The notes beneath the pieces were generated by a model that searched no databases, was not told the origin of the DNA, and saw nothing but the letters and a program-made list of their open reading frames with translations. A DNA stretch of 64,000 nt from Fodinicola acaciae (lineage in GTDB: Bacteria > Actinomycetota > Actinomycetes > Mycobacteriales > HKI-0501): assembly GCF_010993745.1 (NCBI RefSeq), contig NZ_WOTN01000002.1:2232001-2296000 (forward strand), in the 5' to 3' direction. The position numbers and the translations under genes are program-made. Shown here in pieces: positions 27,687 through 36,592 of this stretch. Position 1 is the first letter of the stretch. Each line of letters begins with the position of its first letter.

Positions 27687-28630
27687 CCCCGCACCTCCGC
27701 GTTTGTCCAGGCGACCCACGGTGCCGAGTGGAAATACTGCAGGGAAACCGCTTCGCCAACGTCGCGTACGCACTCCTGCAGGCCCCGCAGCCGCCGGGGG
27801 AGGTCGTCGAAAAGCTCGTCAGGACGCAGAAACTCCAGGTCGCTGCGCGACTTTCCAAGCAACCGCAACGCTTCCGCGCGTGCGCCGACGCGTACGCTCG
27901 GCTGGTTGTCCAGCTGCTCCAGGCACGCCTCCGCCTGCCGTAACGCGTGGAACACCGACCGCGGGAAAAGCCTGTCCAGCAACAGAAACTGTACGACCCG
28001 GGTGGCGTCGAGCGCGCCGCGATACGTACGCAGGAAGGTGTCCTGAGCGCCGGCCGACCGCAGCACGGTGACCCAGCCAGGTGAGGACGCGCGGTCGGCG
28101 ACGCGTGACATCAGCAGCCGGACGATCATGTCGACGCGCTCGACCGACCGGCCGAGCACCAGAAACCGCCAGCCGTCGTCGCGGCTCATGGTGGAGTCGG
28201 CGAGACCGGCGAACATGGCCGCTCTTTCCTCCACGAAAGAGAAAAACGCGTGCGGACCGACTCGCCGCGCGTATCGCTGCCGGTCGGGGACCGCGTTCCA
28301 CATCGCGTTCAGGCATTCCCACATCTGCGCCGACACCACCTCTCGCGCGCCGCGGGTGTTCTCTCGCGCGCTGGTGATCGACGAGACGATCGAACCGGCC
28401 TGGTCCTTGGAGTACGCGACCAGCTCGGTCAGCGACCACACGTCGAAGGTGGCCTCCAGCGGCGCGACGATGCCGAGTACGTTGAGCAGCCGGCGGCTGA
28501 TCTGGTCGGGGTCGACGGTCGCGTCCTCCAGCAGCTGGTGGACCGACACGTCGAGGATGCGCGCGGTGTCGTCGGCGCGTTCGACGTATCGGCCGATCCA
28601 GTAGAGCGACTCGGCGTTGCGTGCCAGCAT
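27683..28630 (-). CDS. Alpha-E domain protein
   Basis: A 315-residue, mostly helical protein of the alpha-E (DUF403) family. It starts with the conserved MLARNAESLYWIGRYVERAD and contains the Glu/Arg-rich motifs NARGA-like NTRGAREVVSAQMWE and DDGWRFLVLGRSVERVDM. The family always travels with an ATP-grasp and a transglutaminase and is thought to act with them in peptide-bond chemistry; no catalytic mechanism is proven. It lies 10 bp after the ATP-grasp gene and overlaps the transglutaminase gene by ATGA. Confidence 0.93.
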   Translation of the reverse strand: MLARNAESLYWIGRYVERADDTARILDVSVHQLLEDATVDPDQISRRLLNVLGIVAPLEATFDVWSLTELVAYSKDQAGSIVSSITSARENTRGAREVVSAQMWECLNAMWNAVPDRQRYARRVGPHAFFSFVEERAAMFAGLADSTMSRDDGWRFLVLGRSVERVDMIVRLLMSRVADRASSPGWVTVLRSAGAQDTFLRTYRGALDATRVVQFLLLDRLFPRSVFHALRQAEACLEQLDNQPSVRVGARAEALRLLGKSRSDLEFLRPDELFDDLPRRLRGLQECVRDVGEAVSLQYFHSAPWVAWTNAEVRG

Positions 28631-28640
28631 CGCGCTCTCC

Positions 28641-30275
28641 CTACTGCTGTTGTTGCTGTTGCTGGGAAGTCGTCAGCTCCGGACCCTGCTCGGAGTCCAG
28701 CTGCTCGACCGTGGAGATCTTGGCCAGTTCCGGATCGGCCAGCTCTCTGTCCACTGTGGACGACCGGGCCGCCAGGACCCAGGTGTCCTTCGAGCCACCG
28801 CCCTGCGAGGAGTTGACCACCAGGCTGCCCTTGGGCAGCGCGACCCTGGTCAAACCGCCTGGCAGCACGAAAACCGAGTTGCCGTCGTTGACCGCGAACG
28901 GCCGCAGGTCGACGTGCCGGGGCACCAGCCGGTCGGCGATCTTGGTCGGTACGGTCGACAGCTGCACCACCGGCTGAGCGATCCAGCCGCGCGGGTTGGC
29001 GCGGATTTTCCTCTTGAGCGACGCCAACTCCGTCGGTGCCGCGTTCGGTCCGAAGACGATTCCGTAACCGCCGGAGCCCTCGACAGGTTTGACCACCAGC
29101 TCATCCACGTGTTCCAGCACGTACGCCCGCTCGTCCGGCAGCCAGCACCGGTAGGTGTCCACATTGGGCAGGAGCGGCTTCTCGTTGAGGTAGTACTTCA
29201 GGATGTCCGGCAGATAGGTGTAAATCAGCTTGTCGTCGCCGACGCCGTTGCCGACCGCGTTGGCGATCACGACGTTGCCGGCGCGCGCCGCGTTCAGCAC
29301 GCCGGCGACGCCGAGCACCGAGTCGGGCCGGAAATGCAGCGGATCCAGGAAATCGTCGTCGATCCGCCGATAGATCACGTCGACCTGCCGCTCGCCCTCG
29401 GTCGTACGGATGTAGACCACGTTGTCCCGGACGAAAAGATCGCGGCCCTCGACCAGCTCGACCCCCATCTGCCTGGCCAGCAACGAATGTTCGAAGTACG
29501 CCGAGTTGTAGACGCCCGGCGTCAGCACGACGACGTTCGGGTCGGCCGCGTTTGGCGCGGCGGCCGCTCGCAACGCGCGCAGCAGGTGCACGCCATAGTC
29601 GGCGACCGCGCGTACGCGGTGGCGGGCGAACAGGTCGGGGAAGACACGCGCCATCGTCCGGCGGTTTTCCATCACGTACGAGACACCGGATGGACAGCGC
29701 AGATTGTCCTCCAGTACGCGAAAAGTGCCTTGTTCGTCGCGGACCAGGTCGATGCCGGCGACGTGGATGCGTACGCCGTTCGGCGGCGAGAAACCGGCCG
29801 CCTCGCGGTGGAAATGCGCGCAGGAGGAGATCAGCCGGCGGGGCAGGACACCGTCGCGCAGGATCTCGGCGTCGCCGTACACGTCGGCGAGAAACATCTC
29901 CAGGGCCTTGACCCGCTGCACGATGCCGCGCTCCAGCCGGGACCACTCACCGGCCGGAATGACCCGCGGGATCAGGTCGAGCGGAAACGGACGCTCCTGG
30001 CCGGACAGCGAAAAGGTGATGCCCTGGTCGACGAACGCGCGGCCGAGTGCTTCGGCTCGCGCGCCGAGATCGCCGACCTCGGTCGGCGCCAGTGCCTCGT
30101 ACAGCGTCCGGTAGGCCGACCGTACGGAGTCGGTGTCGGCGAACATCTCGTCGTACGCGCCGGCGTGCGGCCTGGCCGGGTCGAGGTAGCCGTCGAAGAG
30201 CGCGCTCGGCGGCGACCCGTTCAACGACGGCGTACCCGGCCGCCGGCTCGCGCGCTGGACTGATGTCGGCGTCAT
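28641..30275 (-). CDS. Circularly permuted ATP-grasp protein with poly-Gln tail
   Basis: A 544-residue CP_ATPgrasp (DUF404/DUF407) protein. Landmarks are FDGYLDPARPHAGAYDEMF near the N-terminus, RVLEDNLRCPSGVSYVMENR in the middle, and the ATP-binding stretch VVKPVEGSGGYGIVFGP towards the C-terminus. It probably forms an amide bond through an acyl-phosphate. The ATG at 30275 is preceded by GCGGGG. An unusual feature is the C-terminus, which ends in a run of Gln after TTS, encoded by CAG/CAA codons. It is the first gene of the cassette; a 19-codon Cys-containing frame overlaps its start. Confidence 0.92.
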   Translation of the reverse strand: MTPTSVQRASRRPGTPSLNGSPPSALFDGYLDPARPHAGAYDEMFADTDSVRSAYRTLYEALAPTEVGDLGARAEALGRAFVDQGITFSLSGQERPFPLDLIPRVIPAGEWSRLERGIVQRVKALEMFLADVYGDAEILRDGVLPRRLISSCAHFHREAAGFSPPNGVRIHVAGIDLVRDEQGTFRVLEDNLRCPSGVSYVMENRRTMARVFPDLFARHRVRAVADYGVHLLRALRAAAAPNAADPNVVVLTPGVYNSAYFEHSLLARQMGVELVEGRDLFVRDNVVYIRTTEGERQVDVIYRRIDDDFLDPLHFRPDSVLGVAGVLNAARAGNVVIANAVGNGVGDDKLIYTYLPDILKYYLNEKPLLPNVDTYRCWLPDERAYVLEHVDELVVKPVEGSGGYGIVFGPNAAPTELASLKRKIRANPRGWIAQPVVQLSTVPTKIADRLVPRHVDLRPFAVNDGNSVFVLPGGLTRVALPKGSLVVNSSQGGGSKDTWVLAARSSTVDRELADPELAKISTVEQLDSEQGPELTTSQQQQQQQ

Positions 30276-30331
30276 CCCCGCATCTTGTCGCAGAGACCAG
30301 CCGGAATGCACGCGACCCGGCAGTGACACAC
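30272..30331 (-). CDS. Possible Cys-containing leader peptide before the ATP-grasp gene
   Basis: A 19-codon frame from GTG 30331 encodes a peptide with four Cys (MCHCRVACIPAGLCDKMRG) and ends in ATGA overlap with the ATP-grasp start. Such overlap would couple translation. Cys-rich upstream peptides control cysteine-responsive genes in some actinobacteria, but here the Cys codons are scattered and no ribosome site is clear. This could be chance. Confidence 0.25.
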   Translation of the reverse strand: MCHCRVACIPAGLCDKMRG

Positions 30332-30357
30332 GTCCTGACCACAACCGGACCGCGTCG

Positions 30358-30867
30358 CTAGAACCGCCAGCGGGTGGCGCTGAACCCCTTCTCCTTGCCG
30401 AACGCGAACACCCGCACGGGCTCGACCGCGTAGACGTGCCGCGGCTCCTCGAGCGCCGTGTCGGCCGGATCGTAGAGCTCGCCATCCCTGACGAACGGAT
30501 GCCACCACGGATACTTGGCCGGGAACAGGTCCGCGATGTTCTGCAGCCGAGGCGCGTCCCGTACGAGCTGCGCGGTGCCGTCGATGACCACGTCGACGTC
30601 CGGTCCGGGGACGGTGACCGTACAACCGTTGTCGCGGGTGAGATTGCGGGTCTTGCGGCTGTGCCGGAAGGTGACGAAACAGACCGCTCCGTCATGCCAC
30701 ACGGCCAGCACCGGCACCACGTGCGGCCGTGCGTCCTGGTTGGTGGTGGCGAGCAGGAAGTCGTGCGCCTCGGCCACTCTGGTCCGTGCGTCCGCCCAGT
30801 CGAGTGTCGTGAGGGGTGTGCCGCTGGGGCTGGACAATGGCTCGGCGGTCGGATCCAACGCGGTCAT
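30358..30867 (-). CDS. Pyridoxamine 5'-phosphate oxidase-fold protein
   Basis: A 169-residue protein with the split-barrel FMN-binding fold: LLATTNQDARPHVVPVLAVW and the downstream DGAVCFVTFRHSRKTRNLTRDN match small actinobacterial PPOX/F420-related flavoproteins. It may bind FMN, F420 or haem; no specific reaction can be assigned. The ATG at 30867 follows GGGAGCG. It lies upstream of the ATP-grasp cassette on the same strand with an 82-bp gap, and is divergent from the serine hydrolase. Confidence 0.85.
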   Translation of the reverse strand: MTALDPTAEPLSSPSGTPLTTLDWADARTRVAEAHDFLLATTNQDARPHVVPVLAVWHDGAVCFVTFRHSRKTRNLTRDNGCTVTVPGPDVDVVIDGTAQLVRDAPRLQNIADLFPAKYPWWHPFVRDGELYDPADTALEEPRHVYAVEPVRVFAFGKEKGFSATRWRF

Positions 30868-30992
30868 CTATCGCTCCCTTGGTGGACGAGCGGGAATCTG
30901 TGGAGTTGACGCTAGGTGCGTTGGCGTGCCGCTGAAAAGCGACGGTTTCCGATCAACATGATCGCCGTGGGCAATCTGTCTCTGGCGTGCCC

Positions 30993-31024
30993 TTGACCCT
31001 GCCCCAGGGGCAACCTTCGACGAT
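30993..31024 (+). promoter_or_regulatory. MerR-type promoter with 13-bp operator
   Basis: TTGACC (30993-30998) is a good -35. It is followed by the perfect palindrome TGCCCCAGGGGCA (31000-31012) and a -10-like GACGAT (31019-31024), leaving a long 20-bp spacer. An overlong spacer with a dyad inside it is the hallmark of promoters that MerR regulators untwist. The MerR gene is the second gene of this operon, so autoregulation is likely. Confidence 0.65.
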
Positions 31025-31031
31025 GCTCGGC

Positions 31032-32414
31032 ATGACAGACAACGAGCTCCGCGAGCAGATCGCCACTTATTGCGAGTCCAACAACGTCCCGGGCTTCGTC
31101 GCCGGTGTTTACCACGCCGGCGAGCAGACCGTCGTCGCTCACGGCATCGCGAACGTCGCCACCGGCGCCGCGATGCGCGAGGACACCGGCTTCCTGTTCG
31201 GATCGGTCACCAAGGTCCTGACCACGACACTGGTCCTGCGGCAGGTCGAGCGCGGTGTCCTCGACCTCGACGCGCCGGTGGTGGAACACCTCCCCGACTT
31301 CACCGCCGGCGACCGGATCCTGGTTCGCCACCTCGTCACCCACACCAACGGCATCGACGCCGACCTCTACTTCCCGGACGAGAAGGGCCGCGACGCGTTG
31401 AGGACGTACGTCGACGGCCTCGGCTCCGACACCCTGTTCGAGCCCGGTGAGCAGCTCAGCTACTCCAACGGCGGCATGATCGTCGCGGGCCGCCTGCTGG
31501 AGGTGGTGACCGGCACGCCGTTCCCCGACCTGCTCCAACGCGAGGTCTACGCGCCGGTCGGCATGACCAACTCCAGTACGTCGGCCGAGCAGGCCATCCT
31601 GCGCAGCACCGCGATCGGCCATTTCCCCGACCCGCGGACGCGCAGGCCCCGGCCGACCGGCGTGTTCATGCTGCCGGACACCTGGGGACCGGCCGGCGGC
31701 ACGCCGATCGGCACTGTCGCCGACCTGCTCGCCTTCGGACGAACACACCTCGCGAACGGCGTTTCGCCGACCGGCGAACGCGTGCTGTCGGCCGCCTCCG
31801 TCGCGTCCATGCGGCAGGTCTGGCACGACATGCGGACCCCGAACGTGCCGCCGATGGGGATGGGGTGGGTGCTCTATCCGTTCGGTGACACGACCGTGCT
31901 GGCCATGTCCGGCGCGTCACCCGGTGGCGTGTCCATCCTGTGCGTCGTGCCCGAACACGATCTGGTTTTCACCGCCTTCGGCAACACCTCAGGAGCGATC
32001 ATGCTGCAGGACCAGCTCCTGCGGTGGCTGCTGACCGAGCGGCTCGGCGTACGGATCTCGACGATGATCGCCGACCTCGATCCGGACGTGGACCTCACGC
32101 CGTACGTCGGCACCTACCGCTCCAACCAGCTGCGCATCGACGTTGGCATCGCCGACGGTCAGCTCGAGGAAAGTGTCACGTACGAGCCGGCGGACGAGTC
32201 GCAGGAGCGGATCTTCACCAACTTCGCCGGCGGCGCGACACAGGCTCCGCCGCAGCGGTACGTGCCGGTCCGGCCGGGACTGTTCGCACCGGCCGGCTAT
32301 CCGCTGGACACATTCGACGGCTACCTGCGGCTGCTGCTGGTCTCCTTCCACGACGTACGCGACGGCCAGGCGCGCTTCCGCAACGGCGGCGGCCGGCTGA
32401 CCCGCCGGGCCTGA
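31032..32414 (+). CDS. Serine hydrolase, beta-lactamase/class C family
   Basis: A 460-residue protein of the beta-lactamase-related (EstB/PBP4*-type) family. The nucleophile motif SxxK is SVTK in FLFGSVTKVLTT, the Tyr motif YSN is in QLSYSNGGM, and the third motif region is GASPGG. No signal peptide is evident, so it is probably cytoplasmic and may be an esterase or peptidase. ATG 31032 sits eight bases after the -10, fitting a leaderless start; ATG 31023 is an alternative. The MerR gene follows after 13 bp, so the enzyme is probably induced by the MerR ligand. Confidence 0.85.
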   Translation: MTDNELREQIATYCESNNVPGFVAGVYHAGEQTVVAHGIANVATGAAMREDTGFLFGSVTKVLTTTLVLRQVERGVLDLDAPVVEHLPDFTAGDRILVRHLVTHTNGIDADLYFPDEKGRDALRTYVDGLGSDTLFEPGEQLSYSNGGMIVAGRLLEVVTGTPFPDLLQREVYAPVGMTNSSTSAEQAILRSTAIGHFPDPRTRRPRPTGVFMLPDTWGPAGGTPIGTVADLLAFGRTHLANGVSPTGERVLSAASVASMRQVWHDMRTPNVPPMGMGWVLYPFGDTTVLAMSGASPGGVSILCVVPEHDLVFTAFGNTSGAIMLQDQLLRWLLTERLGVRISTMIADLDPDVDLTPYVGTYRSNQLRIDVGIADGQLEESVTYEPADESQERIFTNFAGGATQAPPQRYVPVRPGLFAPAGYPLDTFDGYLRLLLVSFHDVRDGQARFRNGGGRLTRRA

Positions 32415-32427
32415 CCGAACTGGCAGG

Positions 32428-33156
32428 ATGGCCCGCATGATCACGATCGGCCAGCTCGCCGGCTACGCCGGCGTGACCATCAAGGCCGTCCGTCACTACC
32501 ACCAGCGCGGTCTGCTCGACGAGCCCGAGCGGGACTCGTCGGGCTACCGGCGCTACACCGCCAAGGACGCGGTCGAATTGGTCAAGATCAGGACCCTGGC
32601 CACCGCCGGCGTGCCGCTGGCCCGCATCAGGGACCTGCTGGACGCCGACCCGGAGACGCTCGCGGCGGCCATCGCCGAGATCGACCACGATGTGCGGGAA
32701 CGCATCGCGCAGCTGCGGCGGACCCGCGACCAGCTCGCGCAGCTGCGCACCGGCGACCGGCTCTTCGTCTCCGCCGAGGTCGCCGACTATCTCGACGAGC
32801 TACGCAAGCTCGGCGTCAGCGACCGGACCATCCGGCTGGAACGCGACGGCTGGATCCTGATGCGGACGGCGTCACCCGGGGACGCCGCCGCCTGGGTCTC
32901 GGAGAAGCGCGAGCTGATCGCCGATCCAGAATTCCGCGCGATCTATCTCGACCACGACGCCGCGTACGACTGGTCGCCGGACGACCCACGGTTGGCCGGC
33001 ATCGCCGACCGTACGCGCGAGTGGGTCGCGCGGCGTCAGAGCCGATCCGAGGCGCGTCCGATCCAGAACCCGACGATGGCGAGGCTGGCCGCCGAGTCAC
33101 TGCCGGGTGCCTCGTCGCCGGCGTGGGACCGGCTCGCGCAGCTCCTGACCGGCTGA
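32428..33156 (+). CDS. MerR family transcriptional regulator
   Basis: A 242-residue regulator. Residues about 4-70 form the winged helix-turn-helix MITIGQLAGYAGVTIKAVRHY with HQRGLLDEPERDSSGYRRY. A coiled-coil dimer helix and a C-terminal ligand domain follow. No Cys-based metal site is obvious, so a small organic ligand is more likely. The start is ATG 32428 or ATG 32437; the latter has GCAGG at good distance. It probably binds the dyad in the promoter of its own operon, upstream of the serine hydrolase. Confidence 0.9.
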   Translation: MARMITIGQLAGYAGVTIKAVRHYHQRGLLDEPERDSSGYRRYTAKDAVELVKIRTLATAGVPLARIRDLLDADPETLAAAIAEIDHDVRERIAQLRRTRDQLAQLRTGDRLFVSAEVADYLDELRKLGVSDRTIRLERDGWILMRTASPGDAAAWVSEKRELIADPEFRAIYLDHDAAYDWSPDDPRLAGIADRTREWVARRQSRSEARPIQNPTMARLAAESLPGASSPAWDRLAQLLTG

Positions 33157-33169
33157 CCGCGGAATATTC

Positions 33170-33405
33170 GCTGTACGTGGTTCGCTACCCTGGATGCACA
33201 GGCTTCGACCCGGCTATCACCGGCGAGCCTCCGGAAGAACGGGCATCGGCCCAAGTAGAACCGGACGGGATCGGCCCGTCACAGCCGACACGAGCGGGTG
33301 TCAGCCGCCGCGGCCAGCGGTGGATGGCGCCAAGCGAGGTGGTACCGCGGTGGCGCATGAGCATGCGCCGTCGTCCTCGCGTACGAGCACTGAGTACGTG
33401 AGGAC
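33170..33405 (+). ncRNA. T-box riboswitch of ileS, translational type
   Basis: The leader carries the conserved T-box core AGGTGGTACCGCGG (about 33337-33350), enclosed by GCGCCA/TGGCGC arms (33327-33332, 33351-33356). An AGTAGA motif is at 33254-33259. ATC (isoleucine) triplets that could serve as specifier are at 33245-33247 and 33270-33272. The last hairpin (33373-33384 with 33394-33405, one G-U pair) buries the sequence GAGGAC just before the ileS ATG. Binding of uncharged tRNA-Ile would free this ribosome site, so control is at translation, as known for actinobacterial ileS. A further hairpin (33352-33358 with 33363-33369) competes with the T-box stem. Confidence 0.9.
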
Positions 33406-33410
33406 TTGAG

Positions 33411-36400
33411 ATGGCCTATCCGAGGCACCGCGATGACCAGAGTGTCGTGGCCGCGCCGTCGTTTCCACAGCTGGAAAACCAGGTGCTGGACCACTGGGAC
33501 GCCGACGGCACCTTCCAGGCCAGCATCGACGCGCGTCCGGCCGGTGACAACGGCGCCAACGAGTTCGTCTTCTATGACGGTCCGCCGTTCGCCAACGGCC
33601 TGCCGCACTACGGCCATCTGCTGACCGGTTACGTCAAGGACCTGGTGCCGCGCTACCAGACCATGCGCGGCAAGCACGTCGAGCGCCGGTTCGGCTGGGA
33701 CACGCACGGCCTGCCGGCCGAGGTGGAGACCGAGAAGCAGCTCGGCATCACCACCAAGGCCGAGATCCTCCGGCTCGGCATCGAGAAGTTCAACACGGCG
33801 ACCAAAGAGTCCGTGCTGCGTTACACCCACGAGTGGGAACGCTATGTCCGGCGGCAGGCTCGCTGGGTCGACTTCGAAAACGACTACAAGACGCTCGACC
33901 TGCCGTTCATGGAAAGCGTCATGTGGGCCTTCAAGCAGCTCCACGACAAGGGCCTGATCTACGAGGGTTTCAAGGTGCTGCCGTACTGCTGGCGCTGCGA
34001 AACCCCGTTGTCCAACAACGAAATCCGGATGGACGACACCTACCGCGACCGGCAGGACCCGGCGGCGACCGTGTGGGTGGAGCTGGTGGACACCGGTGAG
34101 CGGCTGCTGACCTGGACCACCATGCCGTGGACCTGGGTCCCCAACAGCAACCTTGTGGTGGACCCCGAGGTCGACTACGCGGTGGTGGAGCTGGACGGGC
34201 ACCGTTACGTCATCGCAAAGGCGCGCCTTGCCGCGTACGAGAAGGAGCTCGGCGCCGCCACCTTGGTCGACACCGTCAAGGGCAGTGTTTTCGTTGGCCG
34301 CAAATACAAGCCGGTCTTCGACTTCCTGGTGGAGGCGTACGCGGACGTGCCGGCGGCGTTCACCGTGCTGGCCGGAGATTTCGTCTCGACCGAGGACGGC
34401 ACCGGTCTGGTCGAGGTCGGTCCGGCACACGGTGAGGACGACTTCAACATCACCACGGCGGCCGGCGTGCCGACGATCCTGACCGTCGACGACCGTACGC
34501 GTTTCACCTCGATAGCACCGCGTTTCGAGGGCCTGCAGGTCTTCGAGGCCAACCGGCCGATCCTGCGCGAGCTGCGCGAGCGCGGCCTGCTGCTGCGCGA
34601 AGAGTCGTACGTGCACTCGTATCCGCACTGCTGGCGCTGCGACACTCCGTTGGTCTACAAGGCATTGTCGTCGTGGTTCGTCAGCGTGACGAAGTTCAAG
34701 GCGCGCGCGTCCGAGCTCAACCAGCAGATCACCTGGACGCCGGCGCATGTCAAGGACGGCTCTTTCGGGAAATGGCTGGAAAACGCGATCGACTGGCCGA
34801 TCTCGCGCAACCGGTTCTGGGGTTCGCCGATCCCGGTGTGGAAGTCGGACAGCGAGGAATACCCGCGCGTCGACGTGTACGGCTCGCTCGACCAGTTGGA
34901 GGCGGACTTCGGCGTACGCCTGGAAGATCTGCACCGGCCAGGCATCGACGAGCTGACCCGGCCCAACCCGGACGACCCGACCGGCAAGTCCACCATGCGG
35001 CGCGTGCCGGAAGTTTTGGACTGCTGGTTCGAGTCCGGGTCGATGCCGTTCGCGCAGGTGCACTATCCCTTCGAGAACGCCGAATGGTTCGAGCATCACT
35101 TCCCCGGTGACTTCATCGTGGAGTACATCGGCCAGACCCGCGCGTGGTTCTACTTCATGCAGGTCATCGCGACCGCGCTGTTCGACCGGCCGGCGTTCCT
35201 GACCGCGATCAGCCACGGCATCGTGCTCGGCGACGACGGCAAGAAGATGTCGAAGAGCCTGCGCAACTATCCGGACGTGTACGAGATGTTCGACACGTAC
35301 GGCTCGGACGCCATGCGCTGGTCGCTGATGTCCTCGCCGATCCTGCGTGGCGGCGACATGTCGGTCAGCGAGCCGGTGATCCGCGACGCCGTACGGCAGG
35401 CCATCAACCCGCTGTGGAACGCCTGGTATTTCTTCTCGCTCTATGCCAACGCGGCGAAGTACGAGGCGAAGTGGCGGACCGACTCGCGGCACGTGCTCGA
35501 CCGGTATGTGCTGGCCAAGCTCTCCGACGCGGTGGAGTCGGTGACCGAGTCGCTGGACGTCTACGACATCTCCGGTGCCTGCGCATCGGTGCGCTCTTTC
35601 CTCGACGTACTGACAAACTGGTACGTCCGCCGGTCGCGGGACCGGTTCTGGAACGAGGACACCGACGCCTTCGACACGCTCTACACGGTGTTGGAGGTGC
35701 TGACACGAGTGGCCGCGCCGCTGCTGCCGATGGTCACCGAGGAGGTCTGGCGCGGGCTGACCGGCGGCCGGTCCGTACACCTGCAGGACTGGCCGGAGGC
35801 GTCCGCGCTGCCGTCCGACGCGGCGCTGGTGGCCAGCATGGACGAGGTGCGCGCGGTGTGCTCGGCGGCCCTTTCGCTGCGAAAGGCACGAAAACTACGC
35901 GTACGGCTGCCGCTCGCCTCGCTCACCGTCGCGGTGGCCGACGCGCAGGCGCTGGAGCCGTTCATCGACCTGATCGCCGACGAGGTGAACGTGAAGGAGG
36001 TGCGGCTCACCACCGACGTCGAAGGCTATTGCCAGCGCGTCCTGTCGCTGGTGCCGCGCGTCCTCGGGCCGCGGCTCGGCAAGGACGTGCAGAAGGTCAT
36101 CAAGGCGGTCAAGGCCGGTGACTGGTCGGTCTCCGGTGGCCTGGTGACCGCCGGTGGTGTCGAGCTGACGGAAGGCGAGTACGACCTGCGGCTGGTGCCG
36201 ACCGACGCCGACTCCTCGGCGCCGCTGCCCGGCGACGCCGGTGTCGTCGTCCTGGACGTGAAGGTCACGCCGGAGCTGGCCGCCGAGGGCCTGGCCAAGG
36301 ACGTGATCCGCGCGGTCCAGCAGGCCCGCCGTGACGCCGGCCTGGACGTGGCCGACCGGATCCACCTCACCCTGGAGCCGTCGTCCGACGACGTACGCGC

Positions 36401-36539
36401 CGCCGTCGAGGCACACCACGAGCTGGTGACCGCCGAGACGCTGGCCGCCTCGCTCACCTTCGGCACGCTGAGCGGCGACGTGCCGGCCACCGAGCTGGCC
36501 GACGGCCACTCCGTACGCGTCGCCGTCGCCAAGGCGTAG
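33411..36539 (+). CDS. ileS: Isoleucyl-tRNA synthetase
   Basis: Class I aminoacyl-tRNA synthetase of 1042 residues, the long actinobacterial/eukaryote-like form. The HIGH-like motif is [15 protein letters not shown] (about 63-77) and the KMSKS loop is [15 protein letters not shown] (about 607-621). Between them lies the CP1 editing domain with [14 protein letters not shown]. The ATG at 33411 follows the ribosome site hidden by the T-box hairpin. The enzyme charges tRNA-Ile in the cytoplasm and is induced when isoleucyl-tRNA is scarce. A terminator lies directly after it. Confidence 0.97.
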   Translation: MAYPRHRDDQSVVAAPSFPQLENQVLDHWDADGTFQASIDARPAGDNGANEFVFYDGPPFANGLPHYGHLLTGYVKDLVPRYQTMRGKHVERRFGWDTHGLPAEVETEKQLGITTKAEILRLGIEKFNTATKESVLRYTHEWERYVRRQARWVDFENDYKTLDLPFMESVMWAFKQLHDKGLIYEGFKVLPYCWRCETPLSNNEIRMDDTYRDRQDPAATVWVELVDTGERLLTWTTMPWTWVPNSNLVVDPEVDYAVVELDGHRYVIAKARLAAYEKELGAATLVDTVKGSVFVGRKYKPVFDFLVEAYADVPAAFTVLAGDFVSTEDGTGLVEVGPAHGEDDFNITTAAGVPTILTVDDRTRFTSIAPRFEGLQVFEANRPILRELRERGLLLREESYVHSYPHCWRCDTPLVYKALSSWFVSVTKFKARASELNQQITWTPAHVKDGSFGKWLENAIDWPISRNRFWGSPIPVWKSDSEEYPRVDVYGSLDQLEADFGVRLEDLHRPGIDELTRPNPDDPTGKSTMRRVPEVLDCWFESGSMPFAQVHYPFENAEWFEHHFPGDFIVEYIGQTRAWFYFMQVIATALFDRPAFLTAISHGIVLGDDGKKMSKSLRNYPDVYEMFDTYGSDAMRWSLMSSPILRGGDMSVSEPVIRDAVRQAINPLWNAWYFFSLYANAAKYEAKWRTDSRHVLDRYVLAKLSDAVESVTESLDVYDISGACASVRSFLDVLTNWYVRRSRDRFWNEDTDAFDTLYTVLEVLTRVAAPLLPMVTEEVWRGLTGGRSVHLQDWPEASALPSDAALVASMDEVRAVCSAALSLRKARKLRVRLPLASLTVAVADAQALEPFIDLIADEVNVKEVRLTTDVEGYCQRVLSLVPRVLGPRLGKDVQKVIKAVKAGDWSVSGGLVTAGGVELTEGEYDLRLVPTDADSSAPLPGDAGVVVLDVKVTPELAAEGLAKDVIRAVQQARRDAGLDVADRIHLTLEPSSDDVRAAVEAHHELVTAETLAASLTFGTLSGDVPATELADGHSVRVAVAKA

Positions 36540-36550
36540 GCGGGCACAGC

Positions 36551-36581
36551 AAAAGGCCCCGGCGTTTCTGCCGGGGCTTTT
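36551..36581 (+). terminator. Intrinsic terminator of ileS
   Basis: GCCCCGGC and GCCGGGGC form a stem with a short TTTC-containing loop, preceded by AAAA and followed by TTTT. The A-run and T-run allow action in both directions, between the convergent ileS and the membrane protein gene. Confidence 0.85.
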
Positions 36582-36592
36582 CGCTGAGTGGA

